From NCBI GenBank assembly GCA_049601975.1, contig JBMYRC010000039.1:1-31426 (forward strand): a stretch of DNA of 31,426 nt, given 5' to 3'. Position numbers and translations under genes: made by a program. Positions 1-7,681 of the stretch are shown in pieces. Position 1 is the first letter of the stretch. Each line of letters begins with the position of its first letter. Origin of the DNA: UBA6544 sp049601975 (lineage in GTDB: Bacteria > Pseudomonadota > Alphaproteobacteria > UBA8366). The notes under the pieces were generated by a model. That model did no database searches. It worked only from the letters and a program-made list of their open reading frames with translations, and had not been told where the DNA came from.

Positions 1-246
1 AAGGCGCAGGCTGCCGTCTTCCTTCACATTGCTCAGCTCGACCAGATCGATTTCCAGTTTACCGAAGCGTTTAGCAAAGCCTGTCTGTTGGGCGTTGTCG
101 AGATTTTGGCCGGGGAAAATCAGCAGAGCATATTTGAGCCATACCTCATACAGCGCCGCAAATGCATCCTCGTCGATCGTCGCCAACTCGACGCCCTCAA
201 CCGTAGCACCAAAACTGGCGTCAAGCGGTGTCACCTGCATTGTCAT
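1..246 (-). CDS. TauD/TfdA-family dioxygenase, N-terminal part (cut by window edge)
   Basis: The minus strand encodes the first 82 residues of a TauD/TfdA-type Fe(II)/2-oxoglutarate dioxygenase; the rest lies beyond the left edge. The N-terminus (MTMQVTPLDASFGATVEGVE) and the following LLIFPGQNL and FAKRFGKLE segments match the start of this family and align with the complete paralogue at 749-1609. The first ATG, at 246, is preceded by a purine-rich GAGGGAGAGAG; a second ATG two codons later is possible. The HxD iron motif lies in the missing part, so activity cannot be judged. Known members hydroxylate taurine, 2,4-D and similar small acids; the substrate here is unknown. Confidence 0.8.
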   Translation of the reverse strand, partial: MTMQVTPLDASFGATVEGVELATIDEDAFAALYEVWLKYALLIFPGQNLDNAQQTGFAKRFGKLEIDLVELSNVKEDGSLRL

Positions 247-748
247 TTGCTCTCTCCCTCGATCTTCAGGTCATCAAAGATAATCATGGCAATAGTAATC
301 CATATTCGAGAATTGATCATCCTCTTCCAAACAAGCAGCGCCGCGGCGAATTGTTCCATCCTGTAATATCCAAGTGAATTTTCCTAATCCGTAGATGAGA
401 AATCGTCGGTTGCCAGAAAATCCGATTACGAGAATATGAAGGATACGCAGCATCGGCTGTCATCAACGCTAAAAAGGAGCGAACACGATGGGAATTAATA
501 GAATTCTCAATCTAGCGGAGCCAATCAGGCCGATACGGTTCTCCAACGCACATGGCAGCGTTGGGAGAATTAAACGGCCGAGAAAGGTAAGGCGATGGTC
601 GCACGCCAAAATCTGCCGCTCAGCGGATGATAAAAGCACGACCGACTTAATGAGATGGCCACCGGGCAGCAAGACGCTCGGTGGCCATTCGCATTTATAT
701 TTTCCAATTACGGGCTTAATCCACCTGACAACCGAGACGCGAATGCGT
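247..748. other. Intergenic region without a convincing gene
   Basis: This 502-base gap separates two same-strand dioxygenase genes. The open frames in it carry no recognisable protein. Two inverted repeats are visible: arms at 539-549 and 558-569 with one bulged G, and a perfect 10-bp pair at 655-664 and 679-688. The left part is AT-rich and probably holds the promoter of the gene at 1-246, but I see no clear -35/-10 pair. Confidence 0.5.
655..688 (-). terminator. Possible hairpin terminator after the dioxygenase gene
   Basis: The arms ATGGCCACCG (655-664) and CGGTGGCCAT (679-688) form a perfect 10-bp stem with a 14-nt loop, about 60 nt downstream of the stop of the dioxygenase gene at 749. 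No clean U-run follows on the minus strand, so this may be an mRNA-end-protecting hairpin or a factor-dependent stop rather than a classical intrinsic terminator. Confidence 0.35.
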
Positions 749-1609
749 CTAAAGCGTCGGCCCGGTTCCGGCGATGGTGGTGCGGTGCAGGCGGCGCTTC
801 ACTTTTTGATCTTCAAAGGCCGTGCCTCGATGCATCGCCGAACGATTGTCCCAGAGCACCATATCGCCGGCATTCCATTTGTGCCGGTAAGTGAACTCCG
901 CCCGCGTGCCATGTTCGATCAAACTGTCGATCAGCTTGCGGCTTTCCTCAAAATTCCAGCCTTCGATCTCGCGCGTGTGAGAGCCCACATAAATGGCCTT
1001 TCGGCCGGTCTCCGGATGGATGCGGATCAATGGATGGCGCACCGGCGGGATGGCGTCGCGTTCTTCTTGTGTGAAAGCCTGCTCATTCACGTCACGGCGA
1101 GACCAGTAGAAATCATGGATTGCGACAAGCCCCTCGCAGCGTTGCTTCGCCTCGTCATCAAGTTCGTCATACGCCGCCGCCATATTGGCGAATTCGGTCT
1201 CGCCCCCCTCTTCCGGCACGATATAGGCGTGAAGCATTGACGCCGTGGCCGGGATTGTCTTAAACGAGCTATCCGAGTGCCATTTCTGATTTCCCCGGTT
1301 GATAACCAACACCGGGTCCTCATCCACCATGACATTGTCGTCGGCATCCAAGTTCGTCGCTTCAAAAATTTCCGGGCGCCCGTCCATCTGCAACGCGGCC
1401 ATATTAATCAACTCAAGATCGCCAAGCTGCTTGCTGAACTCGATATGCTGATCGTCATCGACGTCTTGCTCGGGGAATACCGCGACGACATGGTCGAGCC
1501 ATACCTCCCGAACCATTGCCAGGGTCTCGTCCGGCAACGGTTTGGATAGATCGAGCCCTTTGATTTCAGCACCGATCTTCGGGGCCAGCGGACGCACTTC
1601 GAATTCCAT
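749..1609 (-). CDS. TauD/TfdA-family Fe(II)/2-oxoglutarate dioxygenase
   Basis: This 286-residue protein has the normal length of the taurine/2,4-D dioxygenase family, which couples 2-oxoglutarate decarboxylation to substrate hydroxylation in the cytoplasm. The iron triad is visible: H111 and D113 in KWHSDSSF and the distal H260 in SAMHRGTAF, with basic residues just after it (271-276) for 2-oxoglutarate binding. The start ATG at 1609 has an AGAGG Shine-Dalgarno 6 nt upstream. It faces away from the DinB gene at 1758, so the two share a divergent control region. A truncated paralogue lies at 1-246. The sequence resembles TfdA-like members more than true taurine dioxygenase, but the substrate cannot be told. 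Confidence 0.9.
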   Translation of the reverse strand: MEFEVRPLAPKIGAEIKGLDLSKPLPDETLAMVREVWLDHVVAVFPEQDVDDDQHIEFSKQLGDLELINMAALQMDGRPEIFEATNLDADDNVMVDEDPVLVINRGNQKWHSDSSFKTIPATASMLHAYIVPEEGGETEFANMAAAYDELDDEAKQRCEGLVAIHDFYWSRRDVNEQAFTQEERDAIPPVRHPLIRIHPETGRKAIYVGSHTREIEGWNFEESRKLIDSLIEHGTRAEFTYRHKWNAGDMVLWDNRSAMHRGTAFEDQKVKRRLHRTTIAGTGPTL

Positions 1610-1642
1610 TGCGAACCTCTTATTCAGCTTTCACGCACGGGG

Positions 1643-1672
1643 ATTATACAGTTGTTGATGTGTTACGTTGAC
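1643..1672 (-). promoter_or_regulatory. Possible promoter of the dioxygenase gene
   Basis: On the minus strand a perfect -10 hexamer TATAAT lies at 1648-1643, about 35 nt upstream of the start at 1609, which suits a short leader. The -35 region around 1667-1672 (GTCAAC) is a poor match, so an activator or a different -35 may be needed. Only the -10 box is convincing. Confidence 0.3.
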
Positions 1673-1757
1673 TGCTCGAATCAATATGGCCGAACGCCGA
1701 GGTCAATGCCATGATTGCGTCGCGGATAATATGTATAAAGATGATGGGGAAATTCTG

Positions 1758-2273
1758 ATGATCGGCACCCAGCACGCCAAGACCATGGCCGCTTATAACA
1801 AATGGCAAAACACCAGCCTGTATACGGCGGCGGAGACGTTGGACGATGCGGCCCGTCAATTGGACCGAGGTAGCTTCTTCAACTCGATCCACGGCACGCT
1901 CAATCATATCCTTTGGGGTGACCGAATGTGGATCAGCCGATTTGCCGGGGCGCCTAAACCGGCGCAACCGGATTTTGCGGGGTCGGTGCACGAAGGCGGC
2001 GCATGGACCGACTTGACGATCGCCCGACGCGCGATCGATGCCGAAATTATCGCCTGGGCGGCAGGTCTCAAGGAACAGACATTGGCGGGTGACCTCTCAT
2101 GGTTTTCTGGGGCCTTACAAGCCGATGTCTCGAAACCGATGTGGTTTTGCGTCACTCATTTCTTCAATCACCAAACTCACCATCGCGGTCAAGTCCACAC
2201 CATGTTGACAGCGGCGGGTGCAAAACCGGACGATACTGACCTTTTCATCATGCCCGAGGGTTATATGGACTGA
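1758..2273 (+). CDS. DinB-family protein
   Basis: A 171-residue DinB/YfiT-like four-helix-bundle protein. The family binds a metal through three histidines; some members are thiol-dependent transferases, others have no known role. Visible candidates are the histidine in the NHILWGDRMW segment and the pair in HFFNHQTHHRGQ near the C-terminus, both typical of the family. The open frame reaches back to 1668, but the ATG at 1758 is preferred: a GGGGA lies 7 nt upstream and the family usually begins with this segment (MIGTQHAKTMAAYNKWQN). It stands alone, divergent from the dioxygenase gene. The exact function is unknown; despite the name, nothing ties it to DNA damage. Confidence 0.85.
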   Translation: MIGTQHAKTMAAYNKWQNTSLYTAAETLDDAARQLDRGSFFNSIHGTLNHILWGDRMWISRFAGAPKPAQPDFAGSVHEGGAWTDLTIARRAIDAEIIAWAAGLKEQTLAGDLSWFSGALQADVSKPMWFCVTHFFNHQTHHRGQVHTMLTAAGAKPDDTDLFIMPEGYMD

Positions 2274-3389
2274 ATGGATGGCAAAAAAATCAAAAGCCGT
2301 CTCGTTTGTAGGCTAAAAGGTCAAGGTCGCTCATAATCCCAAATGTCTTCTTTACGACGTTCGGCGCCACAAAACGGGTGCCGCACCTCTAGGCGGGATT
2401 TTCAGCATCGGCGGGTCTTGGACCTTCCCACCGCTATAATGCATGCTAACCCCACGACGCGGGTTATTGTTTCCATTCTTTAAGGACGACGGGCATCAGA
2501 GAATGATGAATTAAAAACCCATTTTTGTTTCACTTCAGCTTGCAATGCGATGCTTTGTCGATCAGCTTCGTATTAAGAAATAAAAGCTCTTATTTTCCAT
2601 CGCATTGAAATCTTTTCGTGATCCAAATATTATTTTTTGCTGGCTCGGTAAACAACACATAAAGACGCTAATGCCCGTCGCATTATGAAACCCTAGCCAG
2701 ACGAATTTATCTGACCATTTTATATTTAAGTAGTTATCATCCTGGTGCGCATCGTCTTAGTCTCGAGATTGAGCGATTGCTTTTACAACCCGAAATAATG
2801 AGTGAGGCGAATGTCAAGACTGAACAATACGTAGACCTTTTCAAGCAGTCGCCTATCACGGATTAGCAGCAAGAAGACCAGATGCTGAAGATGGACGGAG
2901 CAAATTTGAAAACCTTTACAGTAATCAATGCTGTCTTTACCAAATTGAAAATTCCCCAACGCTTCTGCGCTAGAGAGCCAAGCGACCGTTTCCATGCAGG
3001 AACCACCAGAATGCGAGAGGTTGGAGACGCTCTAAAATTCTTTATCTAGGGCTTACCCACCGCGTCCTATGCCTCGACTTCAAGCGCCAGGAGACGAATA
3101 TCTGTCAACCAGACTAATTATCTTTATCATTGTGGCATAATAATAATCGGCTGGATTGTGGATAACTGGACCCGCGAATGGGATAGATCGCTTGACCGAA
3201 CGGATTAGGGCGTTACATTTGCGCCGGAGGACACTTGCATCAAGATTATTTGTTATCACCGAGGTGTGTGCTGGACATTCTGCCCGGCAATTCGTTAGAC
3301 ACGAAGCCAATCAAAGTAATTCTAACGGAGTAGTGTTTAGCGGGAACTATGCGTAAACTATCAATTCCAATTAATCTGGGAGGAAGAGT
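2274..3389. other. Long AT-rich intergenic region upstream of the TRAP operon
   Basis: About 1.1 kb without a recognisable gene. The open frames at 2783-2995 (minus) and 3080-3356 (both strands) are short, lack good ribosome binding sites and resemble no family I know. A perfect 10-bp inverted repeat is present (CAATGCGATG at 2543-2552 and CATCGCATTG at 2598-2607). An isolated TATAAT occurs near 2436 without a matching -35. The promoter of the transporter operon must lie here, and decayed genes or a small RNA are possible. Confidence 0.45.
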
Positions 3390-4475
3390 ATGAAATTTAA
3401 TTTCAAAAAAACGGCGGCCAGTACCCTCGTAGGGGCTGGTTTGATGTTTGCTGGATCAGCAAGCGCCGTAGATCTAAAGATGGCTACACCTTGGGGAGGC
3501 GGCGTTCTTCTTGAAGAAATGAAGCGCTTTTCCGCAAAAGTTAAGGAATCTACTGAAGGAAGAGTAAACATTACGGTTTTTCCTTCCGGAACATTCGGTA
3601 AAGCTCTGAAAGTAACTGACTCCGTTAAATCTGGTGTCGCCCAAGTGGGTCACAATTGGATGGGCTACGATTGGGGAATTGATAAAACCACTGTTATTTT
3701 CGGTGGCTATGTTGGCGGACTTAACGAAGAAGAGTTCTTCCTATGGCTTTATGAGGCTGGCGGCGCGAAGCTTTGGGAAGAGTACCGAATGGAAAAATTT
3801 GGTGTCGTTTCTTTCCCATGTGGTATTTTCCCGGCAGAAATTTTCTTACACTCTAAGAAAAAAGTTACCAACTTAGCTGATTACAAGGGCATCAAGCAGC
3901 GGACTGCCGGTGCTTGGGCTGAAGTCGGTGGCTCTCTTGGTGCAACAACAGTCATTCTACCTGGTGGAGAAGTTTATCCCGCCCTTGAGCGTGGTGTTAT
4001 TGATGCGACTGAGTGGAGTTCTCCGTCAATCAACGAACCAGTTGGCTTCCACAAGATTGCAAAATACATAATTTTCCCGAGCGTGCATCAACCCGGTGCA
4101 ACGCAAGAGTGTGAGTTCAATAAAAAAGCTTGGGATTCTCTCGAAGAGCGTGATCGAAAAGCGATTCGGCGCACTGCTGAGAGAGCAGTTTTTCGCAGTT
4201 GGACACATTACGCGTATCGTGACCTTTTCGCTTATCGTCGAATGGAAAAGGGTGGCAATACGATGCTACGTCTTGAGCAGTCGTTTATTGATGCTGCGCA
4301 AAAAGCGGGGAATGACTGGGCTGACAATGTCGTAAAACAGGAGCCTGACAATAAGTGGTTTAAGAAAATGCTGAACCACCAACGTCAATTCCAAATGGAC
4401 ATGTCCGTTTATTCAAAAATGCGGTTCCAACCAGGTTCGCGCACTTCGAAAAACATTGGTCCAATCTTGAAGTAA
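3390..4475 (+). CDS. dctP: TRAP transporter solute-binding protein (DctP family, TakP-like)
   Basis: A 361-residue periplasmic binding protein of a TRAP transporter, which captures an organic acid and delivers it to the membrane subunits. A Sec signal peptide is clear: basic n-region (MKFNFKKTAA), hydrophobic core and an ASA cleavage site near residue 26. The mature part has the DctP pattern, with conserved Arg in GIKQRTAGAW and the ALERGVIDATEW segment followed by FHKIAKYIIFPSVHQPG. These resemble the 2-oxoacid-binding protein TakP, so a keto- or hydroxy-acid ligand is plausible but unproven. A GGAGGAAGAG Shine-Dalgarno precedes the ATG. It is the first gene of a dctPQM operon. The coding sequence is clearly more AT-rich than the enzyme genes further right. 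Confidence 0.93.
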   Translation: MKFNFKKTAASTLVGAGLMFAGSASAVDLKMATPWGGGVLLEEMKRFSAKVKESTEGRVNITVFPSGTFGKALKVTDSVKSGVAQVGHNWMGYDWGIDKTTVIFGGYVGGLNEEEFFLWLYEAGGAKLWEEYRMEKFGVVSFPCGIFPAEIFLHSKKKVTNLADYKGIKQRTAGAWAEVGGSLGATTVILPGGEVYPALERGVIDATEWSSPSINEPVGFHKIAKYIIFPSVHQPGATQECEFNKKAWDSLEERDRKAIRRTAERAVFRSWTHYAYRDLFAYRRMEKGGNTMLRLEQSFIDAAQKAGNDWADNVVKQEPDNKWFKKMLNHQRQFQMDMSVYSKMRFQPGSRTSKNIGPILK

Positions 4476-4496
4476 TAAGTCTGTAATCTAAAAATT

Positions 4497-4528
4497 AGAA
4501 GGGGGGGGGGCTTTTCTCTCCCCCTTCT
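4497..4528 (+). terminator. Intra-operon hairpin with a ten-G run
   Basis: Directly after dctP, AGAAGGGGG (4497-4505) pairs perfectly with CCCCCTTCT (4520-4528). The 5' arm continues into an uninterrupted run of ten G (4501-4510), so the stem can slide in register. No U-run follows, so full termination is unlikely. Such hairpins between a binding-protein gene and its permease genes often stabilise the upstream mRNA or attenuate the downstream genes. That role is inference here. Confidence 0.5.
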
Positions 4529-4567
4529 CGTATCTACTCGTTATCTGAATAGAATTGGACATAGCTG

Positions 4568-5290
4568 ATGGAAGCAATACTAAGTGTTTTGTCAGAAGCA
4601 ATTGGATTGATCTTTGAAAGTAAAACCGCATGTCATAAACCCATACCGGCATGTACGGCAGGACACGGTTGGCTTTTGGCATTAGGAATAGCAACGTTTT
4701 TCGTTTGTATAATTTATTCATTATGGGGTGTCATTAAAGCGATTATAAACGGTGATGCTTGGCAGATGATCGTGCCCATAGAAAAAATCAATCATTTTGC
4801 TGCTGTCATAGCGGCGGTGTGCATTCCGGTCATGGCAGTATCTATTCTCTACGAAGTAATTATGCGCTATGCTTTTAATGCACCCACAATTTGGGCTTAC
4901 GAAGTGTCATATATGTTGATGGGCACGAGCCTAATGTTGGGATTGGGCTTTTGCGCTCAGTTACGCCGGAACATCCGAGTTGACTTTTTTTACGACTCAG
5001 TTACAGAGAAGAAAAAAGCTCTTTTTGATTTGGTTGGCTATGTCTTTTTATTACTGCCAGCGTCCATATGGTTATCTTGGGGCTTATTTGAGTATTTCAT
5101 CGAAGCCTACAAACTTAATGAGCGCACTGGCGAATCAGCTTGGAACCCACTTGTTTGGCCATTTAAGTTCTTTTTTACTTTTGGTTTCTTCATATTTAGC
5201 CTTCAAATGATAGCAGAATCTATCAAATGTATCCTCACGCTTTCGGGGAAAAAGGTTCCACAGCCTAATTTACCGGGAGGATTTGAGTGA
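4568..5290 (+). CDS. dctQ: TRAP transporter small permease subunit (DctQ family)
   Basis: The 240-residue integral membrane protein is the small subunit of the TRAP transporter and pairs with the large subunit encoded next. The family core starts near residue 66 (MIVPIEKINHFAAVIAAV) with four helices and the typical YEVIMRYAFNAPTIWAYEVS segment. Before it lies an extra N-terminal stretch of about 65 residues with one more hydrophobic helix (GWLLALGIATFFVCIIYSLW). An internal ATG at 4763 would give a core-only protein, but neither start has a strong Shine-Dalgarno, and the coding-like membrane segment upstream favours 4568. The stop overlaps the dctM start by one base, so the two are probably translationally coupled. 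Confidence 0.88.
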   Translation: MEAILSVLSEAIGLIFESKTACHKPIPACTAGHGWLLALGIATFFVCIIYSLWGVIKAIINGDAWQMIVPIEKINHFAAVIAAVCIPVMAVSILYEVIMRYAFNAPTIWAYEVSYMLMGTSLMLGLGFCAQLRRNIRVDFFYDSVTEKKKALFDLVGYVFLLLPASIWLSWGLFEYFIEAYKLNERTGESAWNPLVWPFKFFFTFGFFIFSLQMIAESIKCILTLSGKKVPQPNLPGGFE

Positions 5291-6633
5291 TGGATATTGG
5301 ATTTGCACTATGGATGTTCCCAGCCCTACTGTTCTGCTTATTTATGGGTTTTCCTGTAGCATTTTCGTTGCTTGGCATTGCTTTAGTTTGGGGCCTCTCA
5401 TCGTTAGGTGATTCTGTAATTGCGATGTTTGTCGCTAAAGCGGACGAAATCGCATCCAACTATGTAATCGCTGCAGTACCACTATTCATTTTCATGGGAT
5501 CGCTCCTAGAAAGATCAGGTGTCGCTGCGAGATTGTTTTCAGCTATACATCTCTGGGTTAAAAGATTGCCCGGTGGATTAGCTATTGGAACAGTTTTGCT
5601 TTGCGTTGTTTTTGCCGCTTCTACTGGCATCGTCGGGGCAACAGAGACAGTTGTAGGACTTTTAGCCATCCCAGTCATGATGAAATACGGCTACGATAAA
5701 TCGCTAATCTCTGGTACAATTTGTGCTGGCGGATCACTGGGAACCATCATTCCACCATCAGTCGTTGTAATCATACTCGGACCGGTGGCCGACGTCTCAA
5801 TCGGTGATCTATTTGCCGGGATGATTATCCCAGGACTATTGCTAGCGGGATCCTACATAATCTACATCATTGTTCGTTGCACCTTTCGGCCAGAAGATGG
5901 ACCCAGAGCTCTCGATGAAGATGATATGTCGATCGACGCTAAAATAAAAATGACTCTAACTGCCTTAATACCGCCATTGCTACTTATAGCAGTAGTTTTA
6001 GGGTCTATTTTAGGTGGATTAGCAACCCCCACAGAAGCCGCTGGCTGTGGTGCAATCGGTTCGTTAATTCTTTGCGCTTCTTATAGAACTTTGTCGATGG
6101 AAGTAATCAAAGAAGCCCTCTACAAGACAGTCGTCATCACGGCTATGATACTATTAATTCTCATGTGCGGCACGATGTTTGCCGGAGTTTTCTCAGCAAC
6201 AGGCGGTATGGTTGGTGTGCAACAACTGTTGGCTGCTTGGGAACTTACGAGTTGGCAGACCTTAGCCATGCTGCTTTTTATAGCTTTCATAGCAGGTTTC
6301 GTACTTGATCTGATCTCTTTGATGCTGATTGTGGTGCCTATTGCTATGCCAATTGTCGTTCAGCAGCAATTTTTTGATCTTAGCACCGGCGATATCAAAG
6401 TCTGGTTTTCAATCTGCTTCTTAATCATGATCCAAACGAGTTATCTGACACCGCCGATGGCTCCCGCAATCTTTTACTTGCGAGGAATTAGCCCACCAGA
6501 AATCACGCTTATGCATATGTATAAGGGTGTTGTTCCGTTTATTCTGTTACACGGAGTAATTCTTGCTATCGTGTTAAGCATTCCAAGTGTCGCACTTTGG
6601 CTACCAACCATCCTATTCAGAGGGTTTGGATAG
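5290..6633 (+). CDS. dctM: TRAP transporter large permease subunit (DctM family)
   Basis: A 447-residue, very hydrophobic protein with about a dozen membrane segments; it is the ion-coupled transport subunit of the TRAP system. Family features include the glycine- and proline-rich re-entrant segments GSLGTIIPPSVVVIILGP and TPTEAAGCGAIGSL and the late SYLTPPMAPAIFYLRG. The ATG at 5290 overlaps the dctQ stop (TGATG) and has GGGAGG nine bases upstream inside dctQ; a GTG one codon earlier is less likely. It is the last gene of the operon, followed 22 bases after the stop by a textbook terminator. Like dctP and dctQ it is AT-rich relative to the surrounding enzymes. Confidence 0.94.
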   Translation: MDIGFALWMFPALLFCLFMGFPVAFSLLGIALVWGLSSLGDSVIAMFVAKADEIASNYVIAAVPLFIFMGSLLERSGVAARLFSAIHLWVKRLPGGLAIGTVLLCVVFAASTGIVGATETVVGLLAIPVMMKYGYDKSLISGTICAGGSLGTIIPPSVVVIILGPVADVSIGDLFAGMIIPGLLLAGSYIIYIIVRCTFRPEDGPRALDEDDMSIDAKIKMTLTALIPPLLLIAVVLGSILGGLATPTEAAGCGAIGSLILCASYRTLSMEVIKEALYKTVVITAMILLILMCGTMFAGVFSATGGMVGVQQLLAAWELTSWQTLAMLLFIAFIAGFVLDLISLMLIVVPIAMPIVVQQQFFDLSTGDIKVWFSICFLIMIQTSYLTPPMAPAIFYLRGISPPEITLMHMYKGVVPFILLHGVILAIVLSIPSVALWLPTILFRGFG

Positions 6634-6655
6634 CCTTACGTATGACTTGAAGAAG

Positions 6656-6683
6656 GGCGGCCCGTGAGGGCCGCCTTTTTTTT
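6656..6683 (+). terminator. Rho-independent terminator of the TRAP operon
   Basis: A perfect 8-bp GC stem (GGCGGCCC at 6656-6663, GGGCCGCC at 6668-6675) with a GTGA tetraloop is followed by eight T (6676-6683). This is a classical intrinsic terminator ending dctPQM. Confidence 0.95.
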
Positions 6684-7105
6684 GCCTACACCTCGAAAAT
6701 TAACAATGATCTTTAGCCCCCTAGTATGTTGGGAAATCCAATTCTTAGCTTCGAAATCGCCCTACCGGGGGCGGCCCGCAGAATTGTTAGGAAAATATAG
6801 AAGGATGTGATTGAACGTGAGTCGGCGTTTTTCATTGCCAGTGATGATAGCCGCAAAGCCATCATGAGCTCTGAAGAAATTCAAAATATGGAATTTATCC
6901 ATATCATAGAGTTATTGCATACTTAACTAATATTCTATCTGATATTTAAAGAATAACTTAACAAACCAATATTCACCCGAAACTTTACTATCCAAAATGG
7001 CAACATTCTGGATAGGACTTTCATCTAAATAGACTGAAACGCATCGACTGTTTTATGAAAACCCCTGCTATTCCAACTAATGTAGATCAAATTCACGCAT
7101 AAGAC
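6684..7105. other. AT-rich intergenic region
   Basis: About 420 bases between the transporter terminator and the converging minus-strand enzyme genes. The only coding-like stretch is a 39-codon plus-strand frame at 6807-6926 starting with GTG. Its purine-rich AAGGA is too close to the start to be convincing, and I do not recognise the product; it could be the tail of a lost gene. No terminator is evident for the minus-strand gene that ends at 7106. Confidence 0.4.
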
Positions 7106-7669
7106 TTAATACTTAAACGGAAGCTGGGCTCCTTCGGGAAGGCCGATACGGAATGTGTTCAACGACATCGACACCATAGTGTAAAAACCACAGAGATTAA
7201 TGAGCTCCGCGACCCCTTTTTCGCCAAACGCAGTAACCGCGCGCGCATATGTATCGTCACTCACTTGGTGCGTTCGGTGTAGCTCAAATGCCAAATCGTG
7301 GGCCGCCGCATCCCAGGCGTCATCGAAATCCGGGCGGTTTTCTTCTTTGATCGACTGGATCATCGCATTGGACACACCGGCGTCCCGCGCCATCCGCTCA
7401 TGGGCATACCACTCGTATTGCGATTTCCAATACGCGCCGGTGACGAGAATAGAAATTTCGATGTATCGACGGTCAACCGATAGATTGAAGCGAAATTTCT
7501 TTCCCAACTTATCGATCAGTCCGGCAATCTCCGGGCTCAACATCCATATATCAAACGGCCCACCAATACGGCCATCCGTCACACCCGTCCGTCCTTCTGC
7601 AATCTCATCGAAGACAGGTATTTGCGCGGCGCTCATCTCCGCATATGTCTTCCTGCTCAAGCGTTCCAT
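7106..7669 (-). CDS. Carboxymuconolactone decarboxylase (CMD) family protein
   Basis: This 187-residue protein has the CMD-like all-helical pattern: a GRIGGPFDIWMLSPEIA segment (34-50), then VDRRYIEISILVTGAYW and YEWYAHERMARDAGVS, and a late ELINLCGFYTMVSMSLN stretch. The family includes aromatic-degradation decarboxylases and AhpD peroxidase-like proteins. No CxxC pair is present, so the AhpD-type redox role is unlikely. It starts 12 bases after the dehalogenase-like gene, with GGGAGAG upstream of its ATG, so the two form an operon. The shared operon suggests work on the same substrate family, but the reaction is unknown. Confidence 0.85.
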   Translation of the reverse strand: MERLSRKTYAEMSAAQIPVFDEIAEGRTGVTDGRIGGPFDIWMLSPEIAGLIDKLGKKFRFNLSVDRRYIEISILVTGAYWKSQYEWYAHERMARDAGVSNAMIQSIKEENRPDFDDAWDAAAHDLAFELHRTHQVSDDTYARAVTAFGEKGVAELINLCGFYTMVSMSLNTFRIGLPEGAQLPFKY

Positions 7670-7681
7670 AAATTCTCTCCC

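Noticed and set aside
488..1240. A 250-codon plus-strand frame opposite the TauD/TfdA gene
   Set aside because: Most of it is antisense to a dioxygenase with a full motif set, and its own product resembles nothing.
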